A stretch of DNA of 40,251 nt from Bifidobacterium breve (GCA_945860275.1 CAMAPN010000009.1:1-40251); one strand, 5' to 3'; positions 16,549 through 25,440 are shown, counted from the stretch's first letter. The notes: generated from the letters alone by a model not told the origin. Numbers and translations: made by a program.

Positions 16549-17478
16549 CTAGCTGATATCGCCCGCGATAATCACATTCTCCAGGCCCTTGCCTTGAGCT
16601 AAGCGAGCCAACTGCGCTTCGACTAATCGGCGCGCTCTTGGTTCGAATGCAGATGTGTTACCACCAACATGGGGCGCAATCATCACGCCACGAGCGCTCC
16701 ACAGTGGATGGTCTGCCGGTAGCGGCTCTGGATCGGTGACATCAAGCGCTGCGGTTATTCGACCTGAATTCAACTCAGCTACGAGAGCATCGGTATCAAC
16801 GATGCCACCGCGCGCCACGTTCACAAGGAGCGCACCGTCTTTTAATAGTGCAAGGCGCTCTTTGTTAAACATCTTACGCGACTCATCATTGAGCGGCAAA
16901 ATTAAAATTACGACATCAAAAGTTGGTAGCTGGCTATCTAGATCTGCGATCTTGAGCGCGCCATCACTTCCAGAACGCGAGAATGGCACAACAGTTACAT
17001 CGAAACCAGAGAGATTACGCGCAACCGTCTTGCCGATAGATCCATAACCAATGATTGCGACCTTCTTATCATTGATCGATTGTTGACGGCTATGCACCCA
17101 CTGGCCTCTATCTTGATTGCGAACAAATTCTGGGAAGCCACGTAGCGACGCGATAGCAAGGCCAACTGCAAGTTCGGCGGTGGAGGCATCATGAATTCCG
17201 CGCCCATTACATAAAGTCATCCCGGGACGAGTGAACTCAATTGCATCTTCATAGCCAGCATTTGGCATCTGGAGCACTTTTAGGTTTGGCATCTTGCGCG
17301 AGAATTCCAGCGCAGTCCGTCCGCCCATGTAGCTAGGCACATAGAAAGAAATATCGCTGAGCGCAGTTTCGCTTGCACTTGCTAGATCGGTATTGGCAGG
17401 CGAACGGAGTGTGAAGCCCGCGGGAACTACCAAGTCATCCCACTGCGCCCAAATCGTAAGACCTGATTGTTGGCTCAT
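16549..17478 (-). CDS. D-isomer-specific 2-hydroxyacid dehydrogenase
   Basis: A 309-residue NAD(P)-dependent dehydrogenase that interconverts 2-hydroxy acids and 2-keto acids. It has GYGSIG (144-149) for dinucleotide binding and the catalytic triad Arg223 (NVARGG), Glu251 (DPEPLP) and His270 (APHVGG). It overlaps the upstream KdaD-like gene by four bases (ATGA), so the pair is translationally coupled. The substrate may be glyoxylate, hydroxypyruvate or a sugar-derived keto acid; the sequence does not decide. Confidence 0.92.
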   Translation of the reverse strand: MSQQSGLTIWAQWDDLVVPAGFTLRSPANTDLASASETALSDISFYVPSYMGGRTALEFSRKMPNLKVLQMPNAGYEDAIEFTRPGMTLCNGRGIHDASTAELAVGLAIASLRGFPEFVRNQDRGQWVHSRQQSINDKKVAIIGYGSIGKTVARNLSGFDVTVVPFSRSGSDGALKIADLDSQLPTFDVVILILPLNDESRKMFNKERLALLKDGALLVNVARGGIVDTDALVAELNSGRITAALDVTDPEPLPADHPLWSARGVMIAPHVGGNTSAFEPRARRLVEAQLARLAQGKGLENVIIAGDIS

Positions 17479-18353
17479 GACTTTAACGCGTTCTGGAATT
17501 TCTTATTGATATCTAGCGGAATCTCCATTACTTCATTTTCTAGCGTGCCGATTCCTGCGACATCAATCGTCACAACATCGCCTTCAAGCATGATGAAATC
17601 TAGCGGCGGAATAATTCCAGTTCCAGTAGAGAGAACTACGCCATCAGGAAATGTCTGACAGCGAAAGAGATATCCCACTAAATGTTCGAGCGACTTATTG
17701 AGGGAACTCAGTGCAGTATCTGCGCTCCACACCACTTCACCATTGCGAGTGATGCGCGCAGCGATAGTCATCTTCGAGTGCTCGGGGGCGAGCCAGCTTG
17801 GAGTAATTCGGGGGCCAAGCGCGGTCGAGCCAAGGTAGCTTTTTGCCTGCGGCAGATAAAGCGGATTCGCACCTTCAATGGAACGAGAGGTCACATCATT
17901 ACAAATAGTGAAGCCCACAATCTCTTCGTGGGCGTTGACCACAATTGCAACCTCAGGCTCAGGGACAGTTGATGTGCAATCTGCACGCTTACCTACCACG
18001 TCGCCATTTCCCACTGTGCGTCGGAAATTCGCCTTGAAGAAGAGTTCTGGGCGATCTGCCTCGTACACCTTTTGATAGACATCGGGTGTTCCACTCTCTT
18101 CTTTCCGCGCATCGCGGGAACGTAAATAAGTGACGCCAGCCCCCCACACTTCACTCTCTGGAGCCAGTGGTGGCAACTCACGGCCATGGATCTCTGGGCC
18201 ATTTGAACGTTCGAGAATCTCGCGCAATTGCGCCAGCGGAATCTTGAGCGCGGCAGTAAGCGTCGGCAGCTCGTTAATTGCAAAATACTTGCCGTCAACA
18301 TACTTCGCCAAAGCGAAAGGATTCTCTGCGCTCTCTACCACTGCAAGTTGCAT
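17475..18353 (-). CDS. 2-keto-3-deoxy-D-arabinonate dehydratase-like protein (FAH fold)
   Basis: A 292-residue FAH-superfamily protein. It resembles the Sulfolobus 2-dehydro-3-deoxy-D-arabinonate dehydratase (KdaD): VWGAGVTY (69-76), a segment beginning VYEADRPELFFKA (96-108), metal ligands Glu132 and Glu134 (EPEVAIVV), and Asp153 before NPLYLPQAKSY. KdaD produces 2-oxoglutarate semialdehyde from a 2-keto-3-deoxypentonate. The semialdehyde dehydrogenase that would complete that route is not in the window. It follows ppdK after 37 bases and overlaps the hydroxyacid dehydrogenase gene. Assignment is from motif memory, so related acylpyruvase activities remain possible. Confidence 0.82.
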   Translation of the reverse strand: MQLAVVESAENPFALAKYVDGKYFAINELPTLTAALKIPLAQLREILERSNGPEIHGRELPPLAPESEVWGAGVTYLRSRDARKEESGTPDVYQKVYEADRPELFFKANFRRTVGNGDVVGKRADCTSTVPEPEVAIVVNAHEEIVGFTICNDVTSRSIEGANPLYLPQAKSYLGSTALGPRITPSWLAPEHSKMTIAARITRNGEVVWSADTALSSLNKSLEHLVGYLFRCQTFPDGVVLSTGTGIIPPLDFIMLEGDVVTIDVAGIGTLENEVMEIPLDINKKFQNALKS

Positions 18354-18390
18354 GTCAATCCTCCGAGAATCGATTGGTTACGTATTGAGA

Positions 18391-21102
18391 TTAGGCAGTG
18401 CTTGAGGTTGAACTCTTCACAATCGTGGCGCGTCCTGACTCAAGTCGCGCCACAGGGACTCGGAAAGGAGAACACGACACGTAATCAAGGCCCACCGAAT
18501 GGAAGAAGTGAATACTGCGCGGATCTCCACCATGTTCACCGCAGACGCCGAGTTTGAAATCTGACCGAAGCGATCTGGCAGCTTCAGATGCCATCTTCAC
18601 AAAGAGGCCCACGCCATCTTGATCCAACGACTCAAAGGGATTGAACGGGAGTAATTCAAGATCAAGATATCGAGGCAAGAAGGTTGACTCCACATCATCA
18701 CGACTAAATGCCCACGTTAATTGAGTGAGGTCATTAGTTCCAAAGGAGAAGAAATCTGCGTAATCGGCAACGCGCTTGGCAGTAATTGCCGCGCGGGGCG
18801 TTTCAATCATGGTGCCAATTGGGATATCCAGCGTTTGGCCGGTGCTCGAAAGGGTATGGGCAATCTCTTCCTCGAGCGTCTCGCGCAGATGTAGTAGCTC
18901 GCGCTGCGTCGCCACCAGTGGAATCATGATTTCAGGCTTTGGATCATGTCCAAGACGACGAACTTCGATGGCAGCATGCACAAGCGCGCGTACTTGCATC
19001 TTAAATAGCTCTGGAATCAAGATGCCAAGGCGCACGCCACGTAGACCCAACATCGGATTAGATTCGTGAAGTCGTTTTACCGCTGCAAATATCGCTTGCT
19101 CTCGTGGTGAGACATCACTGCCAAGTGCTTCGGCGCGTGCCATTTCGCCAGTCATCTCAGCAAGATCGGGAAGGAATTCGTGGAGAGGTGGATCGAGCAA
19201 TCGGACGGTAACTGGCAGTCCAGACATCGCCATCATGATGCCGACAAAATCACCGCGCTGCAGTGGTTCCATTTCGGCGATAACGCCACGTTGTACTTCT
19301 TCATTCTCGGCAAGCACTAATCGCTCGACGAAGAGTCGGCGTTCACCGAGGAACATGTGTTCAGTTCGACAGAGACCTACTCCTTCAGCGCCAAGAATTC
19401 GTGCGCGCACGGCATCTTCTGGTGTATCTGCATTTGCGCGGACGCGGAGTGTTCGTTTCTGGTCGGCGTACTGAAGAATTCGATCAACGGCTTTAACCAC
19501 TGGAGTTGCTTGGTTGGAGTCTGCAGAGAGCCTGCCCTCCAAATAAGCGGTAACTGGTGATGCGATAACAGGAACGACGCCGGTGTAGACCGCGCCAGTA
19601 GAACCATCAATCGAAATCGTTTCACCTTCATAAACAGTTAGACCACCCACAGTGAACAGATGCGCGCGCTCATCGACAGAGATGCTCTCGGTACCACAGA
19701 CTGCAGTTTTACCCATCCCGCGGGCCACCACTGCCGCATGAGAGGTCTTTCCGCCACGGCTAGTCAAGATTCCTTCGGCTGCAACCATTCCCACTAAGTC
19801 ATCAGGACTTGTCTCGCGTCTTACCAAAATTACTTTCTTCCCAGAGCGAGCTAAATCAAATGCGCGTTTTGAGTCGAAAACTACTTCGCCAACTGCGGCT
19901 CCTGGCGATGCCGGAATGCCACGGGCAATCTCTTTCACCGAACCTGATAGGTCAAATTGCGGGAACATAAGCGAAACTAATTGATCACCAGAAGTTCGTG
20001 AAAGCGCCTCATCCATGGAGATTTTCTCTTCATCGACCATGTGACAGGCAATCCGAAATGCCGCTTCAGCGGTGCGCTTACCAACACGAGTCTGCAGAAT
20101 CCATAACTTGCCTCGCTCAACGGTAAATTCGATATCGCAGAGATCGCGATAGTGCGTCTCTAAAAGATCCATCACGCGTTGCAACTCGTCAGAAACTACG
20201 GGGTACTTCTCCTTCATATCCTGAAGTGACATGGTGTTTCGAATTCCAGCTACTACATCTTCACCTTGTGCTCGCTCAAGATAATCTCCGTAGCTGCCGT
20301 GCTCACCTGTCGCGGGGTCACGTGTGAATGCCACGCCTGTTCCAGAGAGATCATCAAGATTTCCAAAGACCATGGATTGGATGTTTACTGCAGTTCCAAG
20401 ATCAGAGGGAATTCGCTCTCGTCGACGATATAGACGGGCGCGTTCTGAATTCCAAGAACGGAATACTGCTTCAATAGAACTTAAGAGATGCTCTCGCGGA
20501 TCTGTGGGAAATGCCTTTGAAGTCACTACTTCAATCACCTTGATGAAAGCTTCGGCGAGCGCCTTCAATCCTTCTACATCAAGCTCTGCGATCGAAGAGA
20601 CTTTCTTATTCTCAAGAATTCGATGTTCGACTTTATGGAATTCACTTGGTGGTACATCGCACACAATGCGGCCAAACATATCCACGAATCGTCGATAAGA
20701 GTCCCAAGCAAACCGAGGGTTACCACTTGCCTTCGCAATTCCTTCTGCCACTTCAGGAGTCATACCTACATTAAGAACAGTCTCCATCATTCCCGGCATG
20801 GAAAACTTTGCGCCAGAGCGAACAGAAACTAAAAGCGGATTACTGGAATCGCCGAATTTCTTCCCTAAGGATTTCTCAAGCTCGGCAAGTGCTTGATTGA
20901 CTTCTGTCAGCAGCGCCGATGACATCTGCTCGCTGGCAAGATATTCACGACATGCTTCGGTTGTGATGGTGAATCCAGGAGGAACCGGAAGCCCCATCCG
21001 CACCATTTCGGCAAGGTTTGCACCTTTGCCGCCAAGCAGATCAGATTGAGTTCTATCACCGACAGTAAATGGGTAAATCAGCGCCTTTGCCTGGGATGCC
21101 AT
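18391..21102 (-). CDS. ppdK: Pyruvate, phosphate dikinase
   Basis: A full-length 903-residue PPDK that interconverts pyruvate + ATP + Pi and PEP + AMP + PPi. In order it has the N-terminal ATP-grasp domain (GGKGANLAEM, SVRSGAKFSMPGMMETVLN), the phosphohistidine domain with His455 in GGKTSHAAVVARG, and the PEP/pyruvate barrel ending in VCGEHGGDP, whose Cys is catalytic. It lets the cell form PEP from pyruvate produced by the aldolases here, in concert with glpX. The gene is divergent from an SDR across a 137-bp region with 11-bp tandem repeats, and probably heads an operon with the KdaD-like and hydroxyacid dehydrogenase genes. Confidence 0.97.
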   Translation of the reverse strand: MASQAKALIYPFTVGDRTQSDLLGGKGANLAEMVRMGLPVPPGFTITTEACREYLASEQMSSALLTEVNQALAELEKSLGKKFGDSSNPLLVSVRSGAKFSMPGMMETVLNVGMTPEVAEGIAKASGNPRFAWDSYRRFVDMFGRIVCDVPPSEFHKVEHRILENKKVSSIAELDVEGLKALAEAFIKVIEVVTSKAFPTDPREHLLSSIEAVFRSWNSERARLYRRRERIPSDLGTAVNIQSMVFGNLDDLSGTGVAFTRDPATGEHGSYGDYLERAQGEDVVAGIRNTMSLQDMKEKYPVVSDELQRVMDLLETHYRDLCDIEFTVERGKLWILQTRVGKRTAEAAFRIACHMVDEEKISMDEALSRTSGDQLVSLMFPQFDLSGSVKEIARGIPASPGAAVGEVVFDSKRAFDLARSGKKVILVRRETSPDDLVGMVAAEGILTSRGGKTSHAAVVARGMGKTAVCGTESISVDERAHLFTVGGLTVYEGETISIDGSTGAVYTGVVPVIASPVTAYLEGRLSADSNQATPVVKAVDRILQYADQKRTLRVRANADTPEDAVRARILGAEGVGLCRTEHMFLGERRLFVERLVLAENEEVQRGVIAEMEPLQRGDFVGIMMAMSGLPVTVRLLDPPLHEFLPDLAEMTGEMARAEALGSDVSPREQAIFAAVKRLHESNPMLGLRGVRLGILIPELFKMQVRALVHAAIEVRRLGHDPKPEIMIPLVATQRELLHLRETLEEEIAHTLSSTGQTLDIPIGTMIETPRAAITAKRVADYADFFSFGTNDLTQLTWAFSRDDVESTFLPRYLDLELLPFNPFESLDQDGVGLFVKMASEAARSLRSDFKLGVCGEHGGDPRSIHFFHSVGLDYVSCSPFRVPVARLESGRATIVKSSTSSTA

Positions 21103-21154
21103 ACCCGAAATCTACCCACCCGCAGGGGGTGCTCGGTACCAATTACTCGCCAAA

Positions 21155-21200
21155 TCGGCACCTGTTCGGCACCCGTTCGGCACCCGTTCGGCACTGCCGA
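21155..21200. repeat. 11-bp tandem repeat array ending in an inverted repeat
   Basis: The unit TCGGCACCCGT is repeated head to tail at 21155-21165 (one C-to-T difference), 21166-21176 and 21177-21187, then partly at 21188-21195. The last partial copy forms half of a 13-bp inverted repeat, TCGGCA-C-TGCCGA (21188-21200). The array lies in the divergent region between ppdK and the SDR gene. The 11-bp period is about one helical turn, so identical half-sites would face the same side of the DNA. It is a candidate multi-site operator. Confidence 0.8.
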
Positions 21201-21227
21201 GAGTTTTCCGAGGGAGCCCCGAAGTAT

Positions 21228-21233
21228 TAGATT
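21228..21233 (+). promoter_or_regulatory. Candidate -10 element for a leaderless transcript
   Basis: TAGATT fits the actinobacterial TAnnnT pattern and ends six bases before the GTG at 21240, so transcription could begin at the start codon itself. No Shine-Dalgarno at usual spacing is present. A -35 element is not obvious, which would fit activator or operator control by the nearby repeat array. Confidence 0.4.
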
Positions 21234-21239
21234 AGGCGC

Positions 21240-22004
21240 GTGAGCGAGCGCGGAATTGATCTGGAATTTGCTGGCCTGACGGCCGTGATCACCGGAGCAG
21301 CCTCCGGAATCGGGTTAGCCACTGCTCAACTACTCCACCAACGTGGCGCTTCCATCATCGGCCTAGACCTCAACGAAGGTGAGCTAAAAAACTTCGCCCA
21401 GTGGATTCAATGTGATGTCAGCTCCAGCGACTCCGTTGCCCAGGCTTTCGCCGAAGTTCAGAAACTCACTCCAGTGATTGACGTGTTGATTAACAACGCG
21501 GCTATTGGTTCAACCGGTACCGTCGAGAGTGAATCAGAAGAGAATTGGCAAAAAGTTTTCAACATCAATGTTTTCGGAGTAGCAAGAGTGTCAAAACTTG
21601 CGATTCCCCTACTACGGAAATCAAAATTTCCTGCAATCGTTAATACCTGTTCAGTAGCGGCAGTTGCCGGCATTCCCAACCGGGCGATATATGCCGCATC
21701 TAAGGGAGCTATTCGGACACTGACCTTTTCTATGGCCTGCGACTTGCTAAAAGATCGAATCCGAGTTAATTGCGTAAACCCAGGGACCGCCGATACGCCT
21801 TGGGTGCAACGTCTGCTTAGCCAGACCAATGATCCTGCGGCAGAGCGTGAACGCCTTGAAGCTCGTCAACCATGGGGTCGCCTGGTTTCTGCGGATGAGG
21901 TTGCTAGTTCGATTGCCTACTTGGCAAGCCCACGACAAGGCTCTACTACTGCAACCGAGATTTCAGTTGACGGTGGCATGCTTAATCTCCGCGTGCCAAA
22001 GTAA
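21240..22004 (+). CDS. SDR-family NAD(P)-dependent oxidoreductase
   Basis: A 254-residue classical SDR starting at GTG. It shows TGAASGIG near residues 18-25, NNAA in place of NNAG (85-88), Ser138, Tyr151 and Lys155 (YAASK), and VDGGM near the C-terminus. It resembles sugar/2-keto-3-deoxy-acid dehydrogenases of the L-fuconate and L-rhamnonate oxidative routes, but the similarity is too general to fix the substrate. It is divergent from ppdK and convergent with the operon ending at 22037. Its likely leaderless promoter lies beside the 11-bp repeat array. Confidence 0.87.
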   Translation: MSERGIDLEFAGLTAVITGAASGIGLATAQLLHQRGASIIGLDLNEGELKNFAQWIQCDVSSSDSVAQAFAEVQKLTPVIDVLINNAAIGSTGTVESESEENWQKVFNINVFGVARVSKLAIPLLRKSKFPAIVNTCSVAAVAGIPNRAIYAASKGAIRTLTFSMACDLLKDRIRVNCVNPGTADTPWVQRLLSQTNDPAAERERLEARQPWGRLVSADEVASSIAYLASPRQGSTTATEISVDGGMLNLRVPK

Positions 22005-22036
22005 CTTCTCAACGACTTGCGTCAATCAAAAATCTT

Positions 22037-22975
22037 TTAAGCCAAGCCGTAGCGTTTAAGCATTCCTACACCGATGCTCGCGCGGCGCACGCGCTCTCTG
22101 CTTGTCGATTCCACAAGCCCTTGAATATGTCCACCTGATGGATAGAGACCTGGCGCGTTACGAACGGTGAATTTAAGGTAGATCGGCGCTGCAACGCGCA
22201 CGAGATCAGGTACCTCATAGTGACGCACTGCACCGCCAAAGTCATCAGCAGCCTCCACGTATACATCAACGGGAATATCGACCTGCGCACGGATAGCAGC
22301 GATCTGTGCCAGCGACAGATCGGTTGTGAGATTTAACGTTGAGGCTCCCAAATCTTCATAAAGTGCAGCCGTTGCTGGGTTATTACATGGCAGCGCCACG
22401 GATGTCTTCAAGACAAAATCACTTGGTAAGTCACCTTTACGTTTTGCTTCACCTAGGACTTTTAGTAAGCCCACATCTCCGACGAGAATCGAACGCACGC
22501 CGAGAGCGGCTCCGTGTAGAACATCTTCCATCGCAAACCGAACTTGATCTGCGCCTCGAAGTGAAGGATGAACAGTTGCACTTGATGTTCCAACCGTTGC
22601 TCTTCCAATATCCCACGATGAGCGCGGGCCAACGAAGAGACAGACCTCAGCGCCAGACTCTTTGCCGAGCGCCAGATACTCTTTGATCTCTTCATCGCGA
22701 AGCATCATGATTCCGCTGCCTTGGCTCACGCGATGAAAATCGAGCGAATACTTCTTCGCTTCGTCGATAACTGCGCGCATCGCGGCGGGGCCTTCTACTG
22801 AAGGAATCTCAACTTTCCATCGCGCACCGTCGCTAAAGCGCTTTGCGCTCTCAGGAAGTCCATCAAGATCCTCGTAACCCACGCCTTGCGCAGCAAGTGC
22901 AGCAATCGCGCGCTTCATTGGTCCTTGCGGATCGCGCGAGCTCTTCCACTCAGTATCTGAATTCTCTGCTGCCAT
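22037..22975 (-). CDS. Conserved TIM-barrel-like protein (U32-peptidase-like) in a KDG/KDPG operon
   Basis: A 312-residue soluble protein that I cannot assign firmly. Features include FHRVSQGSGIMM, a GPRSSWDIGRA segment, an internal CNNPATAALYEDLGA stretch and a C-terminal half rich in short strands, together suggesting a TIM barrel. Similar actinobacterial proteins are sometimes labelled U32-family peptidase, but no peptidase signature is visible to me. It begins two bases after the KDPG aldolase stop and is the last gene of the SMP-30/KdgK/Eda operon. A role in sugar-acid metabolism, perhaps an aldolase or epimerase-like step, is an inference from position only. Confidence 0.7.
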   Translation of the reverse strand: MAAENSDTEWKSSRDPQGPMKRAIAALAAQGVGYEDLDGLPESAKRFSDGARWKVEIPSVEGPAAMRAVIDEAKKYSLDFHRVSQGSGIMMLRDEEIKEYLALGKESGAEVCLFVGPRSSWDIGRATVGTSSATVHPSLRGADQVRFAMEDVLHGAALGVRSILVGDVGLLKVLGEAKRKGDLPSDFVLKTSVALPCNNPATAALYEDLGASTLNLTTDLSLAQIAAIRAQVDIPVDVYVEAADDFGGAVRHYEVPDLVRVAAPIYLKFTVRNAPGLYPSGGHIQGLVESTSRERVRRASIGVGMLKRYGLA

Positions 22976-22977
22976 GC

Positions 22978-23595
22978 TTAACCCCTCGCCTTCGCTACCG
23001 CTGCTAAGAATGCTTTCACATTACCTTCAATTGCGTCTAATCCACCTTTGATGAGTGGACCACCCACGCCCACGATATTCGCGCCAGCGGCAAACCAATC
23101 GCCCACAGAATCTGCGCTAATTCCTCCGGTGGGACACCAGAAATTACCCGGGAAGGGATCGCGCAGCGCCTTCAAATGGCCAGGACCAAAAGTTGACGCC
23201 GGAAAGAGTTTCAAAATATCTGCGCCATATTTTTTCGCCGCAGCTACCTCACTTGGCGTGACAACACCTGGCAGTGAGAGCAGACCTTGTCGTTTAGTTT
23301 CGCCAATGACCTCTTCATCAGTATTGGGTGAGACGATGAATGTTGCGCCTGCGTTCTTGGCGCGCACGACATCTGCGCTCTCGACAACAGTGCCCACTCC
23401 AATGAAAACGTCACTACGTGCCGCTAGACGCTCGATAATTCGAAGGGCGCCTGGATTAGTTAAAGTAATTTCGATGGTGGTCAAACCTGAGGCAACTATC
23501 CGATCTGCGACGAGTTGACCTGACTCTTCATCGGGCATGCGAACGATGGCAACTGCTCCCGCGCGTAAAAGTTCTTCTTTAGTAACCATTCTCAT
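22978..23595 (-). CDS. eda: KDPG/KHG aldolase
   Basis: A 205-residue class I aldolase that cleaves 2-keto-3-deoxy-6-phosphogluconate to pyruvate and glyceraldehyde 3-phosphate (or related keto-hydroxyglutarate substrates). Visible residues are Arg19 (AIVR), Glu42 (TIEITLTN), the GVGTV loop, LPGVVTPSE, the Schiff-base Lys129 (LKLFPAS) and PTGGIS for phosphate binding. Length is normal. It overlaps the kinase gene upstream by four bases (ATGA), so kinase and aldolase form a coupled semi-phosphorylative Entner-Doudoroff module. The phosphorylated substrate is consistent with that kinase. Confidence 0.94.
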   Translation of the reverse strand: MRMVTKEELLRAGAVAIVRMPDEESGQLVADRIVASGLTTIEITLTNPGALRIIERLAARSDVFIGVGTVVESADVVRAKNAGATFIVSPNTDEEVIGETKRQGLLSLPGVVTPSEVAAAKKYGADILKLFPASTFGPGHLKALRDPFPGNFWCPTGGISADSVGDWFAAGANIVGVGGPLIKGGLDAIEGNVKAFLAAVAKARG

Positions 23596-24545
23596 TTCGC
23601 CTTTCCTAGAATTTCCTCGACAAAACTCTTATCTGTAATCCCATTCTTGCCGCGAGGTAGTCCAGCCCAATCGCCAAATTGACTTGCCACTCGAGCGCCA
23701 GAAATTGTTCCTTGAGAAATCGCATCAGCGATAGTCAAACCAGCAAGCAATCCAGAGATGACACCACTTGTGAAGGCATCCCCTGAACCCACCGGATCCA
23801 CCGACTGCACGCGGGGTGGATGGACGGTATGAAAAGCGCCATCTGCGGCATAACTAAGCAGCTCTGGCCCCTTCGTCATAATCGCGAATGTAGTTCCACG
23901 TGCAGCTGCGATAAGGAGCGCTTCCTGTGGATCGCTGGTACCAAAGACTGCGCAGTATTCATCTTCGCCACCAATTAATAGGTCAACATCACGCGCCAAC
24001 GGTTCAAGAACCTTGCGCGCCTGCTCCTCACTCCACAATTTCCGACGAATATTGAGATCAAAGCTCTTTTTGATACCAATCTTGCGCGCAACGTCCAAAC
24101 CGGCCGCAGCAGTTGCTGCTGCGCTCGTTGAGATAGCGCAGGTTATTCCGGTTGTGTGGAGCCATCGAGATTGGGAAATTACGTTGTGATCAAGATCTTC
24201 CGGTCGCATTAATGAAGCAGCGGCGCCTTTTCGCAAGTAGCTGGCTTCAACGGGAGCGCTGGTGCCAGGATTACGGACCATTGCGCTACTAAAACTATCG
24301 ACTCGCTTTACTCCAGAAAGATCTACACCTTCGCTCTCAAAATCTGCGATGACAGCGCTACCTAATTGATCATTTCCCATCAAAGTAAAGAAGTGCGCAG
24401 AGAGCCCTAGTCTTGCTACACCAACGGCAACATTTCCTTCAGCTCCAGCTGTGCTCCGCGAATAGGTGCGAGCAGTGAGCACTGAGTCGGTGTCGTTGGC
24501 GAGAAAAAGCGCCATCGCTTCACCGAAGGTATATAAATCAGGCAT
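23592..24545 (-). CDS. kdgK: 2-keto-3-deoxygluconate kinase-like PfkB-family sugar kinase
   Basis: A 317-residue ribokinase/PfkB-family kinase. It has AGAEGNVAVGVARLG (33-47), typical of KDG kinases, and the signature DPVGSGDAF with catalytic Asp256 (250-258). It would phosphorylate 2-keto-3-deoxygluconate to KDPG with ATP for the coupled aldolase. It overlaps the lactonase gene upstream by eight bases and the aldolase gene downstream by four. Fructokinase-like specificity is the main alternative, but the aldolase partner makes KDG (or 2-keto-3-deoxygalactonate) more likely. Confidence 0.88.
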   Translation of the reverse strand: MPDLYTFGEAMALFLANDTDSVLTARTYSRSTAGAEGNVAVGVARLGLSAHFFTLMGNDQLGSAVIADFESEGVDLSGVKRVDSFSSAMVRNPGTSAPVEASYLRKGAAASLMRPEDLDHNVISQSRWLHTTGITCAISTSAAATAAAGLDVARKIGIKKSFDLNIRRKLWSEEQARKVLEPLARDVDLLIGGEDEYCAVFGTSDPQEALLIAAARGTTFAIMTKGPELLSYAADGAFHTVHPPRVQSVDPVGSGDAFTSGVISGLLAGLTIADAISQGTISGARVASQFGDWAGLPRGKNGITDKSFVEEILGKAK

Positions 24546-25440
24546 TGGCTGATGCTACTGAGAAGGTAAAGGCATTAGTAACTTTGCCACGGACACCAGG
24601 GGAAGCAATAAAAGTCATGCCTGCCTCAGGAGCCTCTCCAGCTTCATCGTCATCGCGGGCGCTAGTGATAATCAATTGATCGAGATTTGCGCCAGCAAAT
24701 GCACCGGAAGTGATTCTCCGCGCTGGTAAGTCAATCTGTTCGATTAACTTTCCATTCTGACCATCGAAACATCTAATCGCAGAACCTTCCCAGAACGCAA
24801 CCCAGAGATTATCGCTGGCATCCATACAGAAACCATCTGGCATACCAAACTCATCAGGAAAATTAATAAAGGTGCGGCGGTTTTTAATGTCACGCTCCTC
24901 TACATCAAATTTATCCACGCGTCGAAGTGGTGTATCCACATAGAACATCGTCTTTTGGTCAACGGTCCAATCGATACCATTGCTAATAGTCACATCGCCA
25001 AAAAGACGACGAATATGCTGACCGCCTTTTTGTAATTGATACAGCGCACCAGCATTTGTCTCGAAGTCATAGGTCATAGAACCCAAGAAGAGATCGCCCC
25101 AAGGGGCAACTTTGGCATCGTTCCATCGCAAATTTTTCGATTGCAGGTAACCATCAGCTTCAACTCGACCAGGAACTTTTCGATAACTACCGGAGAGATC
25201 TCGTACGTGCGGCCCATGAGCGGTGCCGAGTAATTGGCCACCTTCGGCTAGAGGAATGACGAATCCAACATCCTCAGGTGTTTGGTACTCCCCAACTTCA
25301 CCGCTTTCGAGGTTTCGCCACCGGACAGCTTTGCCATAGATATCAACCCACATCACGTGGTTATTGCTCGCACCTGACGAGGTGGGACCTTCACCAAGAA
25401 CATTTCGACGGGAATCAAAAACTTCTGCCTTCAGTGCCAT
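24538..25440 (-). CDS. SMP-30/gluconolactonase family protein
   Basis: A 300-residue six-bladed propeller lactonase. Metal-site residues are visible as Glu17 (GEGPT), the Asn of NGIDWT and the Asp of MPDGFCMD near residue 200. It would open aldonolactones to aldonates, upstream of a dehydratase and the kinase/aldolase in the same operon. I chose the ATG at 25440, with AGAGG nine bases upstream. An upstream start at 25527 would overlap the divergent glcD start and adds a segment unlike the family. It is the first gene of the four-gene minus-strand operon. Confidence 0.9.
   Translation of the reverse strand: MALKAEVFDSRRNVLGEGPTSSGASNNHVMWVDIYGKAVRWRNLESGEVGEYQTPEDVGFVIPLAEGGQLLGTAHGPHVRDLSGSYRKVPGRVEADGYLQSKNLRWNDAKVAPWGDLFLGSMTYDFETNAGALYQLQKGGQHIRRLFGDVTISNGIDWTVDQKTMFYVDTPLRRVDKFDVEERDIKNRRTFINFPDEFGMPDGFCMDASDNLWVAFWEGSAIRCFDGQNGKLIEQIDLPARRITSGAFAGANLDQLIITSARDDDEAGEAPEAGMTFIASPGVRGKVTNAFTFSVASANA

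Noticed and set aside
23048-23518. Plus-strand open frame of 156 codons.
   Set aside because: Antisense to the KDPG aldolase gene and without motifs.
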